From: Stenotrophomonas chelatiphaga
Lineage (GTDB): Bacteria; Pseudomonadota; Gammaproteobacteria; Xanthomonadales; Xanthomonadaceae
Assembly: GCF_001431535.1 (NCBI RefSeq)
Contig: NZ_LDJK01000008.1
Location: 62,001-126,000, forward strand
Reading direction: 5' to 3'
Length of the DNA: 64,000 bases
In this document: one piece after another, positions 30,410 through 37,386 of the stretch
Numbering within the stretch: the stretch's first letter is position 1
How the letters are laid out: the number at the start of each line of letters is the position of its first letter
Position numbers and translations under genes: made by a program
Notes under the pieces: generated by a model
What the model saw: only the letters and a program-made list of their open reading frames with translations
Told to the model about the DNA's origin: nothing
Database searches by the model: none

Positions 30410-31939
30410 TCAATCTACGGCAATCGGTGCGCCGACGCGGCCACCGTGCACGCCGCGCAGCAGCAATGCAGTGAGCAGTGCGCCGATCGCCAGGGCCGCC
30501 GCAACCACTCCCAGCACCAGCTGGTATCCGCGGTCGTAAGCGGCATGCACGTCACCCAGCCAGACAGGCGCGCCATCGCCAGCCAGCTGCAGTGCCTGGC
30601 CGATGCCTTCGCGCGCGGCAGCCGGCAACGCGGCGTCAGCCGGCAGGAAGGCGCTGTACAGCGCGGCCGCCAGGCTGCCGAGGATCGCCACGGCCAGCAG
30701 GCCGCCGAATTCGTAGGCCACCTCTTCCACCGACGAGGCCATACCGGCGCGGTCGGCGGGCGCATTGCCGATGATGGCGGTGGAGGCTACGGAGATGGTC
30801 GCGCCCATGCCCACGCCGGTCAGCGCCATGCCGGCGATGACCCAGCCCAGCCCATGCGGGAAACCCAGCGCAACGACCGTCACGCCCACCGCACCACACG
30901 CCAGCCCGCCGCTGATCAGCGGACGCAGTCCAACCCGATGCAGGAAGCTGCCGCCCAGCAGCGCACTGGGCAGGCTGCCCATCGCCGCGACGGACACCAG
31001 CAGGCCCGCCTGCAGTGGACTGAAGCCGGCCACCAGCTGGAAGCGCTGGGTGGTCACCAGTTGCAGGCCCGCCAGCGCGAACAAGGTGAACACCGCCGCC
31101 AGCGTGCCGGACAGGAAGGCCGGGTTACGGAAGATGGCGAAGTCCAGCAAGGGGTACGGCAGCACGCGCTGGCGGCGTACGAAAGCGGCAGCGGCGATCA
31201 GCGCCACGGTGGTAGCGATGGCGGCCGTGGCCCACGCAGGCGGTGCGGCAATCACGGATTTGATGCCCAGTACCAGGCATGACAGCGCGCCCAGCGCCAG
31301 CAACGAAGACAACAGATCCCAGCGCCGGCTGGAATTCGGCACGCCTTTCGGCGCCAGCACGAGCGTGGCGATGAACGCCAGCACGACCACCGGCACGTTG
31401 ACCAGGAACACCGAACCCCACCAGAAGCGCGCCAGCAACAGTCCGCCGATGATCGGGCCGAGCGCGGCACCGATGATGGCCACCGAACCCCAGATGGCGA
31501 TGGCGATGTTGCGTTCGCGTTCTTCGTGGAAGGTCAGCCCGATCAGCGCCAGCGTCGCCGGCATCATCGCAGCGGCGCCCACCGCCAGCGCCGCGCGCGC
31601 GGCGATCAACTGCCCGGCGGACTGCGCGAAGGCCGCTGCCAGCGAGGCCGCGCCGAAGGCAAGCAGGCCGATCAGGAACATGCGGCGGTGGCCGATGCGA
31701 TCGCCCAGGGTGCCGGCCCCGAGCAGCAGTCCGGCCATCACCAGCGGATAGGCATTGATGATCCACAGCTGCTGGCTGTCGCTGGCGGCCAGTTCACTGG
31801 CCAGCGTCGGCAGCGCGGTGTACAGCACCGAATTGTCCAGGGTGACCAGCAGCAGGCCGGCGGCCACGGTGAACAGCAGGCTCCAGCGGCGCGCGGGCGA
31901 CAGCGCGGGAGTGGCGGGGGCGGAAGCGGTCAGCGACAT
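30410..31939 (-). CDS. MFS transporter, DHA2/SmvA-like (14 helices)
   Basis: Efflux pump of 509 aa. Signature segments are LDNSVLYTALPTLASEL in helix 1, GDRIGHRRMF in loop 2-3 and GPIIGGLLL in the motif C region. It belongs to the SmvA/QacA group, which exports quaternary ammonium and other cationic drugs. It is first gene of the MFS-TetR operon; the -10 (TATAGT) overlaps the operator. Confidence 0.88.
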   Translation of the reverse strand: MSLTASAPATPALSPARRWSLLFTVAAGLLLVTLDNSVLYTALPTLASELAASDSQQLWIINAYPLVMAGLLLGAGTLGDRIGHRRMFLIGLLAFGAASLAAAFAQSAGQLIAARAALAVGAAAMMPATLALIGLTFHEERERNIAIAIWGSVAIIGAALGPIIGGLLLARFWWGSVFLVNVPVVVLAFIATLVLAPKGVPNSSRRWDLLSSLLALGALSCLVLGIKSVIAAPPAWATAAIATTVALIAAAAFVRRQRVLPYPLLDFAIFRNPAFLSGTLAAVFTLFALAGLQLVTTQRFQLVAGFSPLQAGLLVSVAAMGSLPSALLGGSFLHRVGLRPLISGGLACGAVGVTVVALGFPHGLGWVIAGMALTGVGMGATISVASTAIIGNAPADRAGMASSVEEVAYEFGGLLAVAILGSLAAALYSAFLPADAALPAAAREGIGQALQLAGDGAPVWLGDVHAAYDRGYQLVLGVVAAALAIGALLTALLLRGVHGGRVGAPIAVD

Positions 31940-31976
31940 GGATGATCAACAGGGTTGTGTCGGGATGCCGGTACTA

Positions 31977-31992
31977 TACCGGATGTCCGGTA
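31977..31992. promoter_or_regulatory. TetR operator palindrome
   Basis: TACCGGA-TG-TCCGGTA, with two perfect 7-bp arms, 38 bp before the MFS start. It overlaps a minus-strand -10 hexamer TATAGT (31973-31978), so binding would block transcription. Confidence 0.7.
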
Positions 31993-32070
31993 CAGTTATG
32001 ACGCGGCCAGCGCGTGGCCGTTCACGTGCCGGAAGGCGAACCGGCTCAGGCAGCCACCGTGGCAAGCGTG

Positions 32071-32076
32071 TAAAAT
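32071..32076 (+). promoter_or_regulatory. Possible -10 box of the motor-like operon
   Basis: TAAAAT hexamer 23 bp before the DUF3348 start. No convincing -35 is visible at normal spacing. Confidence 0.4.
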
Positions 32077-32098
32077 CTCGTCTTTTGGCCTCCTGACA

Positions 32099-32821
32099 AT
32101 GGCGAAACCGTCACCTCGGCCGCCCGTTGCAGGGCCGCCCCTGATCCGCGCACTGCAGCGGCTTGGCCCTCACGCCGGCCCGGCCGAAAGCCCTGCCCTG
32201 CCTGCGGTGTTGGGCAGCTGGGTGGACTGGAACCGCGCCGTTGCCCTCGCACGGGCACTGGATGGCAGCCTTCCCGAGCTGCCGGAACAGCCGGCGGACA
32301 TCGACGTGGACCGCCTTGTCGAAGAGTGCGCGCGTGCACGCAGCACCCACGCCGAGGCGATCCACGCGCTGGTGGCCGAACTGCAGCAGCCCATGGCACC
32401 GGTTGAATTCGAACGCAGGCATGCCGCGCTGCAGCGGGCCCAGCTGACCAGCACCGGCCGCCTGCGTGGGCGCCTGCGTGACACGCTGGCGAGAACGGAC
32501 GACCACGGCGCACGCCTGGCGGAGATCGATGCGGTGATGGAGCAGGTGCTGGCACCGCGCGAGTACCGGCTGCTGAACCGCCTGCCCCCGCACCTCGCCG
32601 CCTGCCTGCCCACCGCGATCAGTGCCGACTCCCCTGCCGTGGACGCCGACGCGGCATCGCCTGCCGCCATGCCCGACCCCCTTCCCGAGCCGTCCTGGCC
32701 GCCCGCGCTGCGCGATACCGTGCGCGACCTGCTGCTGGCCGAACTCGACCTTCGTTTCCACCCGATCGACGGGCTGTCCGCCGCCGTCCATCCGCACCGA
32801 GCACCGCCCCATGCTGCGTAA
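32099..32821 (+). CDS. DUF3348-family protein
   Basis: First gene of the four-gene motor-like operon, 240 aa, no signal or membrane segment. It is mostly helical and charged, with a Pro-rich start (KPSPRPPVAGPPLIRALQRL), WVDWNRAVALARALDG and a C-terminal helix LRDTVRDLLLAELDLRF. The length and composition match DUF3348 proteins, which occur beside DUF802 and DUF2894 genes. I start at ATG 32099; the frame is open further upstream to 31955, but the promoter-like -10 lies inside that part. Its end overlaps the DUF802 start by 11 nt. I infer a cytosolic partner of the motor; biochemical function unknown. Confidence 0.75.
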   Translation: MAKPSPRPPVAGPPLIRALQRLGPHAGPAESPALPAVLGSWVDWNRAVALARALDGSLPELPEQPADIDVDRLVEECARARSTHAEAIHALVAELQQPMAPVEFERRHAALQRAQLTSTGRLRGRLRDTLARTDDHGARLAEIDAVMEQVLAPREYRLLNRLPPHLAACLPTAISADSPAVDADAASPAAMPDPLPEPSWPPALRDTVRDLLLAELDLRFHPIDGLSAAVHPHRAPPHAA

Positions 32822-34898
32822 TGCCCTGCACCTGATCGTTTTCCTCTTCGGACTTGCCGCTGCGGTCTGGATAGGGATCGGTTACATCGGCCACAACACG
32901 CTTGGCGCCGCCGTCGCCCTGCTCATTGCCGCGTGCTACTGCGTCGGCGGGTGGGAGCTGCTGCAGTTCCGCCGCGCGACCGACGCGCTGCGTGGTGCCA
33001 CTGGCAACGCCAGTGAGAGGGAAGACCTGGACAACTGGCTGAAGCGCGTGCCATCCGCCTTGCGCGGCGCAGTGCGGCTGCGCGTGGAAGGCAACCGCAG
33101 CGCCCTGCCCGGCCCCGCGCTGACCCCGTACCTGGTCGGCCTGCTGGTGCTGCTGGGCATGCTCGGCACCCTGCTGGGCATGATGGCGACGCTGCGCGGC
33201 ACCGGCATGGCGCTGCAGAGCGCCACCGACCTGCAGGCCATCCGCGGCTCGCTGGCATCGCCGGTGGAAGGCTTGGCGGTAGCGTTCGGCACCTCCATCG
33301 CCGGTGTCGCCGCATCGGCAATGCTCGGCCTGCTCTCGGCCCTGCTGCGTCGCGAGCGCTCGGCTGCGGTGCAGTTGCTCGACCAGCACATCCGCACCGA
33401 TCTGTCGGTGCATGGCCACGCCTGGCAGCGTGCTGAAGGCCTGCGCCTGATGCAGGACCAGGCGGCCGTGCTGCCCACCCTGGTGCAGCAACTGCAGCAG
33501 ATGGTGGACGGCGTGCAGCAGGCAGCGGCAGCCAGCCACGCACAGCTGGAGGCACGCCAGGAGGCGTTCATCGCGCGCCACGATGCGGCGCAGGAGCTTC
33601 TGGCTGCACGCCTGGAACAGTCCCTGCAGCGCGGCGTACAGACCGGCACTGAAGCCATCGGCACGACGCTGCAGCCGCTGTTGCGCGATGCCCTGCGGAA
33701 CCTTGAAGCGACCGCCGCGCGTACCCAGTCCAGCGTGACCGATGCGGTCCAGCGCCAGCTGGATGCGCTGCAGGCATCGACGCAGACGGTATCCAGCGAC
33801 CTGCGCGCCCAGTTCGAAGGTGCGCTCAGCGCGCAGCAGGCCGCCAACGCGGCGCTGGTCACGGCCCTTGGCAGCGCGCTGTCCGGCGTCATCGCCAGCC
33901 AGCAGGACGGCACTGATCGCCTGTTGGGCGAGATCGATGGCCGCCTGCGCAGCCAGGTCGAACAGCTTGGGGCCCATTGGGCGACGCTGGCCGAACAGCA
34001 GCAGACCGCAGGCAACGCAGCCACTGAACGCGATGCGCTCGCACGTGCGGCAGCGCTGGAGGCGCAGCAAGCCGATGCGCGTGCGCTGCTGGCCCAGCTG
34101 CAGGACACCCACCAGGCGCTGCTGGAGCGGACCGAACAAAGCGACCAGGCGCGCCTGCAGCAGTGGTCGCAGGCGTTCACCGCGCTGGCCGAACAGGCGG
34201 GTGCGCAGTGGGTCACGCACAGTGAACGGGCCACGGCACAGCAGCAGCACATCAGCGAAACGCTGCAGCAGACCGCCAGCAGCATCGGCGAAGAAGCGCG
34301 GCGACAGTCCACCGCCACCCTCGCCGAAATCACCCGCCTGCTGGATGCCGCCAGCGAAGCGCCGCGCGCCGCCGCCGAAGTGGTCGCCGAGCTGCGCCAA
34401 CGGCTGTCCGAAAGCCTGGTGCGCGATACCGCCCTGCTGGACGAACGCGCCCAGTTGATGGGTACGGTCGGCAGCCTGATGGAGTCGATCCAGGCCACGT
34501 CCAGTGCGCAGCGCGTTGCGGTGGACCAGCTGATCGAAAACGCCGCCGGGCTGATGCAGCGCACCGGCGAGCGTTTTGCCGAACAGGTCGACGCCCAGGC
34601 GGGCACCCTGCAGCAACTGGTGGGCAGCGTTGCCGACGCCGCCACCGGCAGCCGCGAACTGGCCGCCGGACTGGAAGGCGCCGTGACCGCCTTTACCGCG
34701 ACCAGCAGCGGCCTGTCGAGCCATCTGGAACAGCTGTCCGGCGCGCTTGACGCTTCGCTGGCGCGCAGCGATGAGCAGCTGGCCTACTACGTGGCGCAGG
34801 CGCGTGAAGTGGTCGACCTGAGCCTGCTGTCGCAGAAGCAGATCACCGAAGAGCTGCGCCAGCTCGGCAAGGGCCGCGCGCCGGCAGGGGCCGCATGA
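32811..34898 (+). CDS. DUF802 protein with MotA/ExbB/ZorA-like membrane core and long tail
   Basis: Predicted inner-membrane stator-type subunit, 695 aa. Helices are seen at about 5-25, 30-50, 105-128 and 152-180. Helices 3 and 4 carry the MotA/TolQ/ExbB signature: LGMLGTLLGM (115-124), then EGLAVAFGTSIAGVAASAM (153-171). The remaining about 500 residues are Gln/Ala/Glu-rich heptad-like helix (LQQTASSIGEEARRQSTATL and similar), a long cytosolic coiled tail. Short membrane core plus very long tail is the ZorA layout, not that of ordinary ExbB. The start (ATG 32811) overlaps the DUF3348 stop; the frame is open upstream. The MotB-like partner overlaps by 4 nt. The fold match is strong; the role is inferred. 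Confidence 0.8.
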   Translation: MLRNALHLIVFLFGLAAAVWIGIGYIGHNTLGAAVALLIAACYCVGGWELLQFRRATDALRGATGNASEREDLDNWLKRVPSALRGAVRLRVEGNRSALPGPALTPYLVGLLVLLGMLGTLLGMMATLRGTGMALQSATDLQAIRGSLASPVEGLAVAFGTSIAGVAASAMLGLLSALLRRERSAAVQLLDQHIRTDLSVHGHAWQRAEGLRLMQDQAAVLPTLVQQLQQMVDGVQQAAAASHAQLEARQEAFIARHDAAQELLAARLEQSLQRGVQTGTEAIGTTLQPLLRDALRNLEATAARTQSSVTDAVQRQLDALQASTQTVSSDLRAQFEGALSAQQAANAALVTALGSALSGVIASQQDGTDRLLGEIDGRLRSQVEQLGAHWATLAEQQQTAGNAATERDALARAAALEAQQADARALLAQLQDTHQALLERTEQSDQARLQQWSQAFTALAEQAGAQWVTHSERATAQQQHISETLQQTASSIGEEARRQSTATLAEITRLLDAASEAPRAAAEVVAELRQRLSESLVRDTALLDERAQLMGTVGSLMESIQATSSAQRVAVDQLIENAAGLMQRTGERFAEQVDAQAGTLQQLVGSVADAATGSRELAAGLEGAVTAFTATSSGLSSHLEQLSGALDASLARSDEQLAYYVAQAREVVDLSLLSQKQITEELRQLGKGRAPAGAA

Positions 34899-35533
34899 GC
34901 GATTACGACGAACTGGATGGCGACAGCGGCACGCCCATCTGGGCCGCGTTCGGCGACCTGATGTCGGTGCTGCTGGGTGCCTTCGTGCTGATCCTGGTCG
35001 GCGTGGTCGCCATGCAGCTGGAACTGAGCGGGCGGCTGGATGCGGAAACCAAGCAGCGCCAGGCCGCCGAACAGACCCTGGAGCAGGCCTTGGCCGGACC
35101 TTTGGCCGGCGGCCGGGTCACGCTGGTGGACGGGCGCATCGGCATCAGCGGCAATGTCCTGTTCGCCCTGAACTCCGACCAGTTGCAGCCGGAAGGACGC
35201 GAGGTCCTGCGCAGCCTGGCCGGCCCGTTGAAGGGCTGGCTGGCGCAACGCCAGGACATCCTGATGGTCAGCGGCTTCACCGACGACCAGCCGGTGCACG
35301 CGCACAACCGGCAGTTCGCCGACAACTGGGAACTGTCCGCGCAGCGATCGCTGACCGTCACCCGTACCTTGATCGCCGAGGGCCTGCCCTCGTCTTCGGT
35401 GTTTGCCGCCGCCTTTGGGGCCGAGCAACCGGTGAGCTCCAACGCCGATGAAGCCGGGCGCGCGCGCAATCGACGCGTGGAAATCGCGCCGATGCCGCGT
35501 CCGGGCACGAAGGATTCCGATGATGCGCGATGA
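34895..35533 (+). CDS. MotB/ZorB-like OmpA-domain protein
   Basis: Partner of the DUF802 protein, 212 aa. A single N-terminal helix (about 15-37) has the MotB-type motif FGDLMSVLLGAFVLIL; Asp21 sits where MotB and ZorB carry the ion-binding Asp. The periplasmic OmpA domain (about 95-205) has GFTDDQPVHAHNRQFADNWE and RARNRRVEI, the peptidoglycan-binding signature. A short linker of about 60 residues without the usual plug helix joins them. It overlaps both neighbours (4 nt and 14 nt). Together with the DUF802 subunit this should form a 5:2-type ion-driven motor; no flagellar, Tol or Ton genes are near. Confidence 0.85.
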   Translation: MSDYDELDGDSGTPIWAAFGDLMSVLLGAFVLILVGVVAMQLELSGRLDAETKQRQAAEQTLEQALAGPLAGGRVTLVDGRIGISGNVLFALNSDQLQPEGREVLRSLAGPLKGWLAQRQDILMVSGFTDDQPVHAHNRQFADNWELSAQRSLTVTRTLIAEGLPSSSVFAAAFGAEQPVSSNADEAGRARNRRVEIAPMPRPGTKDSDDAR

Positions 35534-35885
35534 CCGCGCCGTCACCGGGCTGGCGGGGCTGGTGCGGCAGCTGGAAGCGGGCTCGGCCTCGCTGCCGCAT
35601 TATCCGCAGCTGCCATCACTGCAACCGATGCGCGATGCCTGGCAGCAGCTGCACGCCGACAGCCGCCTGCGCATCGCCCTGCAGCAGACACCGGCCGAAG
35701 GTGGACCGTTGAATTCGGCTGTGCTGGTGCATCGCATGCTCGATGCGATGCAGGCACTCTCGCCAGACTATCTGCGGCATTTCGTTGCCTACGCCGACAC
35801 GCTGGCGTGGCTGGAACAGCAGCCCCAGCCGACAACGAGCGTGCCGAAGCGCGCACCGCGCAAGCGTACGCCGAAAGCCCGGTAG
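35520..35885 (+). CDS. DUF2894-family protein
   Basis: Small soluble protein, 121 aa, with a basic C-terminal tail (VPKRAPRKRTPKAR). The middle (LRIALQQTPAEGGPLNSAVL) and the LSPDYLRHFVAYADTLAWLE helix fit DUF2894. Two ATGs in a row; I use 35520, preceded by AAGGA. It overlaps the OmpA gene by 14 nt and ends the operon. The positively charged tail might contact nucleic acid or the acidic tail of its partners; this is inference. Confidence 0.75.
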   Translation: MMRDDRAVTGLAGLVRQLEAGSASLPHYPQLPSLQPMRDAWQQLHADSRLRIALQQTPAEGGPLNSAVLVHRMLDAMQALSPDYLRHFVAYADTLAWLEQQPQPTTSVPKRAPRKRTPKAR

Positions 35886-35959
35886 CGCCGGGCCAGGAAC
35901 GGCGGAAATCCTCCGCCGCCACAGCGCCAGGACGCCACCCGTGGCGATGCCGGTCGTCC

Positions 35960-35985
35960 TGACCGGCACCCCTGCGGGCCGGTCA
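35960..35985. terminator. Hairpin between converging DUF2894 and SapC genes
   Basis: TGACCGGC / GCCGGTCA, 8-bp perfect arms with a 10-nt loop, covering the SapC stop. Possibly a two-way terminator; no T-run is seen. Confidence 0.4.
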
Positions 35986-36726
35986 GGCGTCGCGCTGCGC
36001 CTGCTTGCGGGTCAGGTCGCCGAAACGCGACAGCGACATCAGGTGCTGGTGCACCAGGCCCAGCCAGCCGTTGCGGTGCCATGCCAGCACCACGTCATCG
36101 GGCAGCTTCTGGAACTTCTCCACGTCCACCACGTTGAAGCCCTGCAGGGTGAGTTCGCGGCCGTTCGGCAGGCGCACGTTGGCGTTGCGCATCACCAGCA
36201 GGTCCTGCTCGATCAGCGCCTTGGAGAACGCCTGGGTGTGGTTGTGGTCGGCGGTGAAGCGGCCGCAGAATTCCATCGCCTGCTGCAGCAGCTCGCTCGG
36301 CTTGCCGTCGACGAACAGCGCCTCGCCTTCGGTGCCGCCCTTGACGATGCGCTCGGTGCCTTCGTCGAAGCCCAGCACGTAGTTCTGGCTGCCGTCGGTA
36401 TCGATGAAGATGAAGGGGTGGCGGCGCACGTAGGCCGGCACGTAGGTATCCGGCTCCCACTGGCCGTCAGTGACGAACAGGTTGTCCTCGGTCACGCCGA
36501 GGGCGGCCATCGGCACCGCGTCCGGGCCGGCGAACAGGATCGGGAAATGGTGCAGCGCCAGCGAGAACTCGTTGACGATCAACGGAATCGCGTTGGTCTT
36601 GGCAGCGAAGCCCAGCTTGCCCGGCAGGATGCGCAGGTCGCCGTGGATATCCGACTGCAGCGGCACCGGGCGGCTGTAGAACAAAGGGGAGCCTGCTGCA
36701 GGCGCGGTGTCGTTGCCGTTGGTCAT
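35983..36726 (-). CDS. SapC-family protein
   Basis: Protein of 247 aa matching the SapC family in length and in segments such as YVPAYVRRHPFIFI and DGSQNYVLGFDE. I start at ATG 36726; an in-frame start at 36759 adds 11 residues. No signal peptide. In Xanthomonads and Caulobacter-like bacteria these genes often sit near TonB receptors; the molecular role is not settled. It lies upstream of a small AT-hook-like protein on the same strand. Confidence 0.82.
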   Translation of the reverse strand: MTNGNDTAPAAGSPLFYSRPVPLQSDIHGDLRILPGKLGFAAKTNAIPLIVNEFSLALHHFPILFAGPDAVPMAALGVTEDNLFVTDGQWEPDTYVPAYVRRHPFIFIDTDGSQNYVLGFDEGTERIVKGGTEGEALFVDGKPSELLQQAMEFCGRFTADHNHTQAFSKALIEQDLLVMRNANVRLPNGRELTLQGFNVVDVEKFQKLPDDVVLAWHRNGWLGLVHQHLMSLSRFGDLTRKQAQRDA

Positions 36727-36839
36727 CAGAAAGCCATCTCTACTGAACGCGCCAGCCATCCCGGGCGCGAATGCGGGTGGAACATGAAGCCCGCATTATC
36801 AACAAGCCACGTTGCAATCACCACCCCGCCGCTGCGGCC

Positions 36840-37112
36840 TTACTTTAGCTGCAACGGATAGCGCTGCCACAGCACGTGCACCAGGAAGCCGGTCAGCTCG
36901 GGATCCTTGCCGCGGATGGCGCCACGGATCTTGTCCAGCAGCACCATGTCCGAGCATTTGCGCACATCGGAATGGTTGGCCTGGCCTGCGCGGCGCGCAC
37001 GATAGCGGGCAGCACGCTGCGCATCGCTCATCGCATACCCGAATTTCGGCGGCCTGCCCCGCTTGCGCGGCAGAGCCAGTTCGAAGGTCCCGGGGTCTTT
37101 GTCGTCGCGCAT
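36840..37112 (-). CDS. Small AT-hook-like basic protein
   Basis: Basic 90-aa protein with the AT-hook core RKRGRPPK at residues 16-23 and an Arg-rich helix (SDAQRAARYRARRAGQ). It could bind the minor groove of AT-rich DNA. A helical C-terminal part (LLDKIRGAIRGKDPELTGFL) may mediate contacts. Transcribed away from the TonB receptor. Function unknown. Confidence 0.65.
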   Translation of the reverse strand: MRDDKDPGTFELALPRKRGRPPKFGYAMSDAQRAARYRARRAGQANHSDVRKCSDMVLLDKIRGAIRGKDPELTGFLVHVLWQRYPLQLK

Positions 37113-37263
37113 GGGAATGGGGAGGGAAAACGGCCGCGCACTTTATCGTGAGGCATCACTTTAATCCAGTCTTTTTTCACGGAAACTGCTGTTTTTCCGG
37201 CTCGCGCGCCACGATCGGCCGCACCCGGCAAACGGCACTGCCCGCCTTGCAATCCCTCTGTTT

Positions 37264-37282
37264 GCGAATGGGTCGCAATTGC
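37264..37282 (+). promoter_or_regulatory. Fur-like box before TonB receptor
   Basis: GCGAATGGGTCGCAATTGC, similar to high-GC Fur boxes (GCGAATGATT... type) and to the site at 47736. It lies 104 bp before the receptor start. Confidence 0.4.
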
Positions 37283-37386
37283 GTTTCAACAGGGTCGACA
37301 GTAGACTGTGATCCACCTCTCTCATAGCGCTGTCGGCCGCCTCCGGATCTTGCATCCACGGCGTGCAGGCACGCCCGCGCACGCCC

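Noticed and set aside
32099-35885. Canonical Zorya system
   Set aside because: The ZorA/ZorB-like pair is present, but ZorC, ZorD and ZorE are not, and the surrounding genes are not a defence island.
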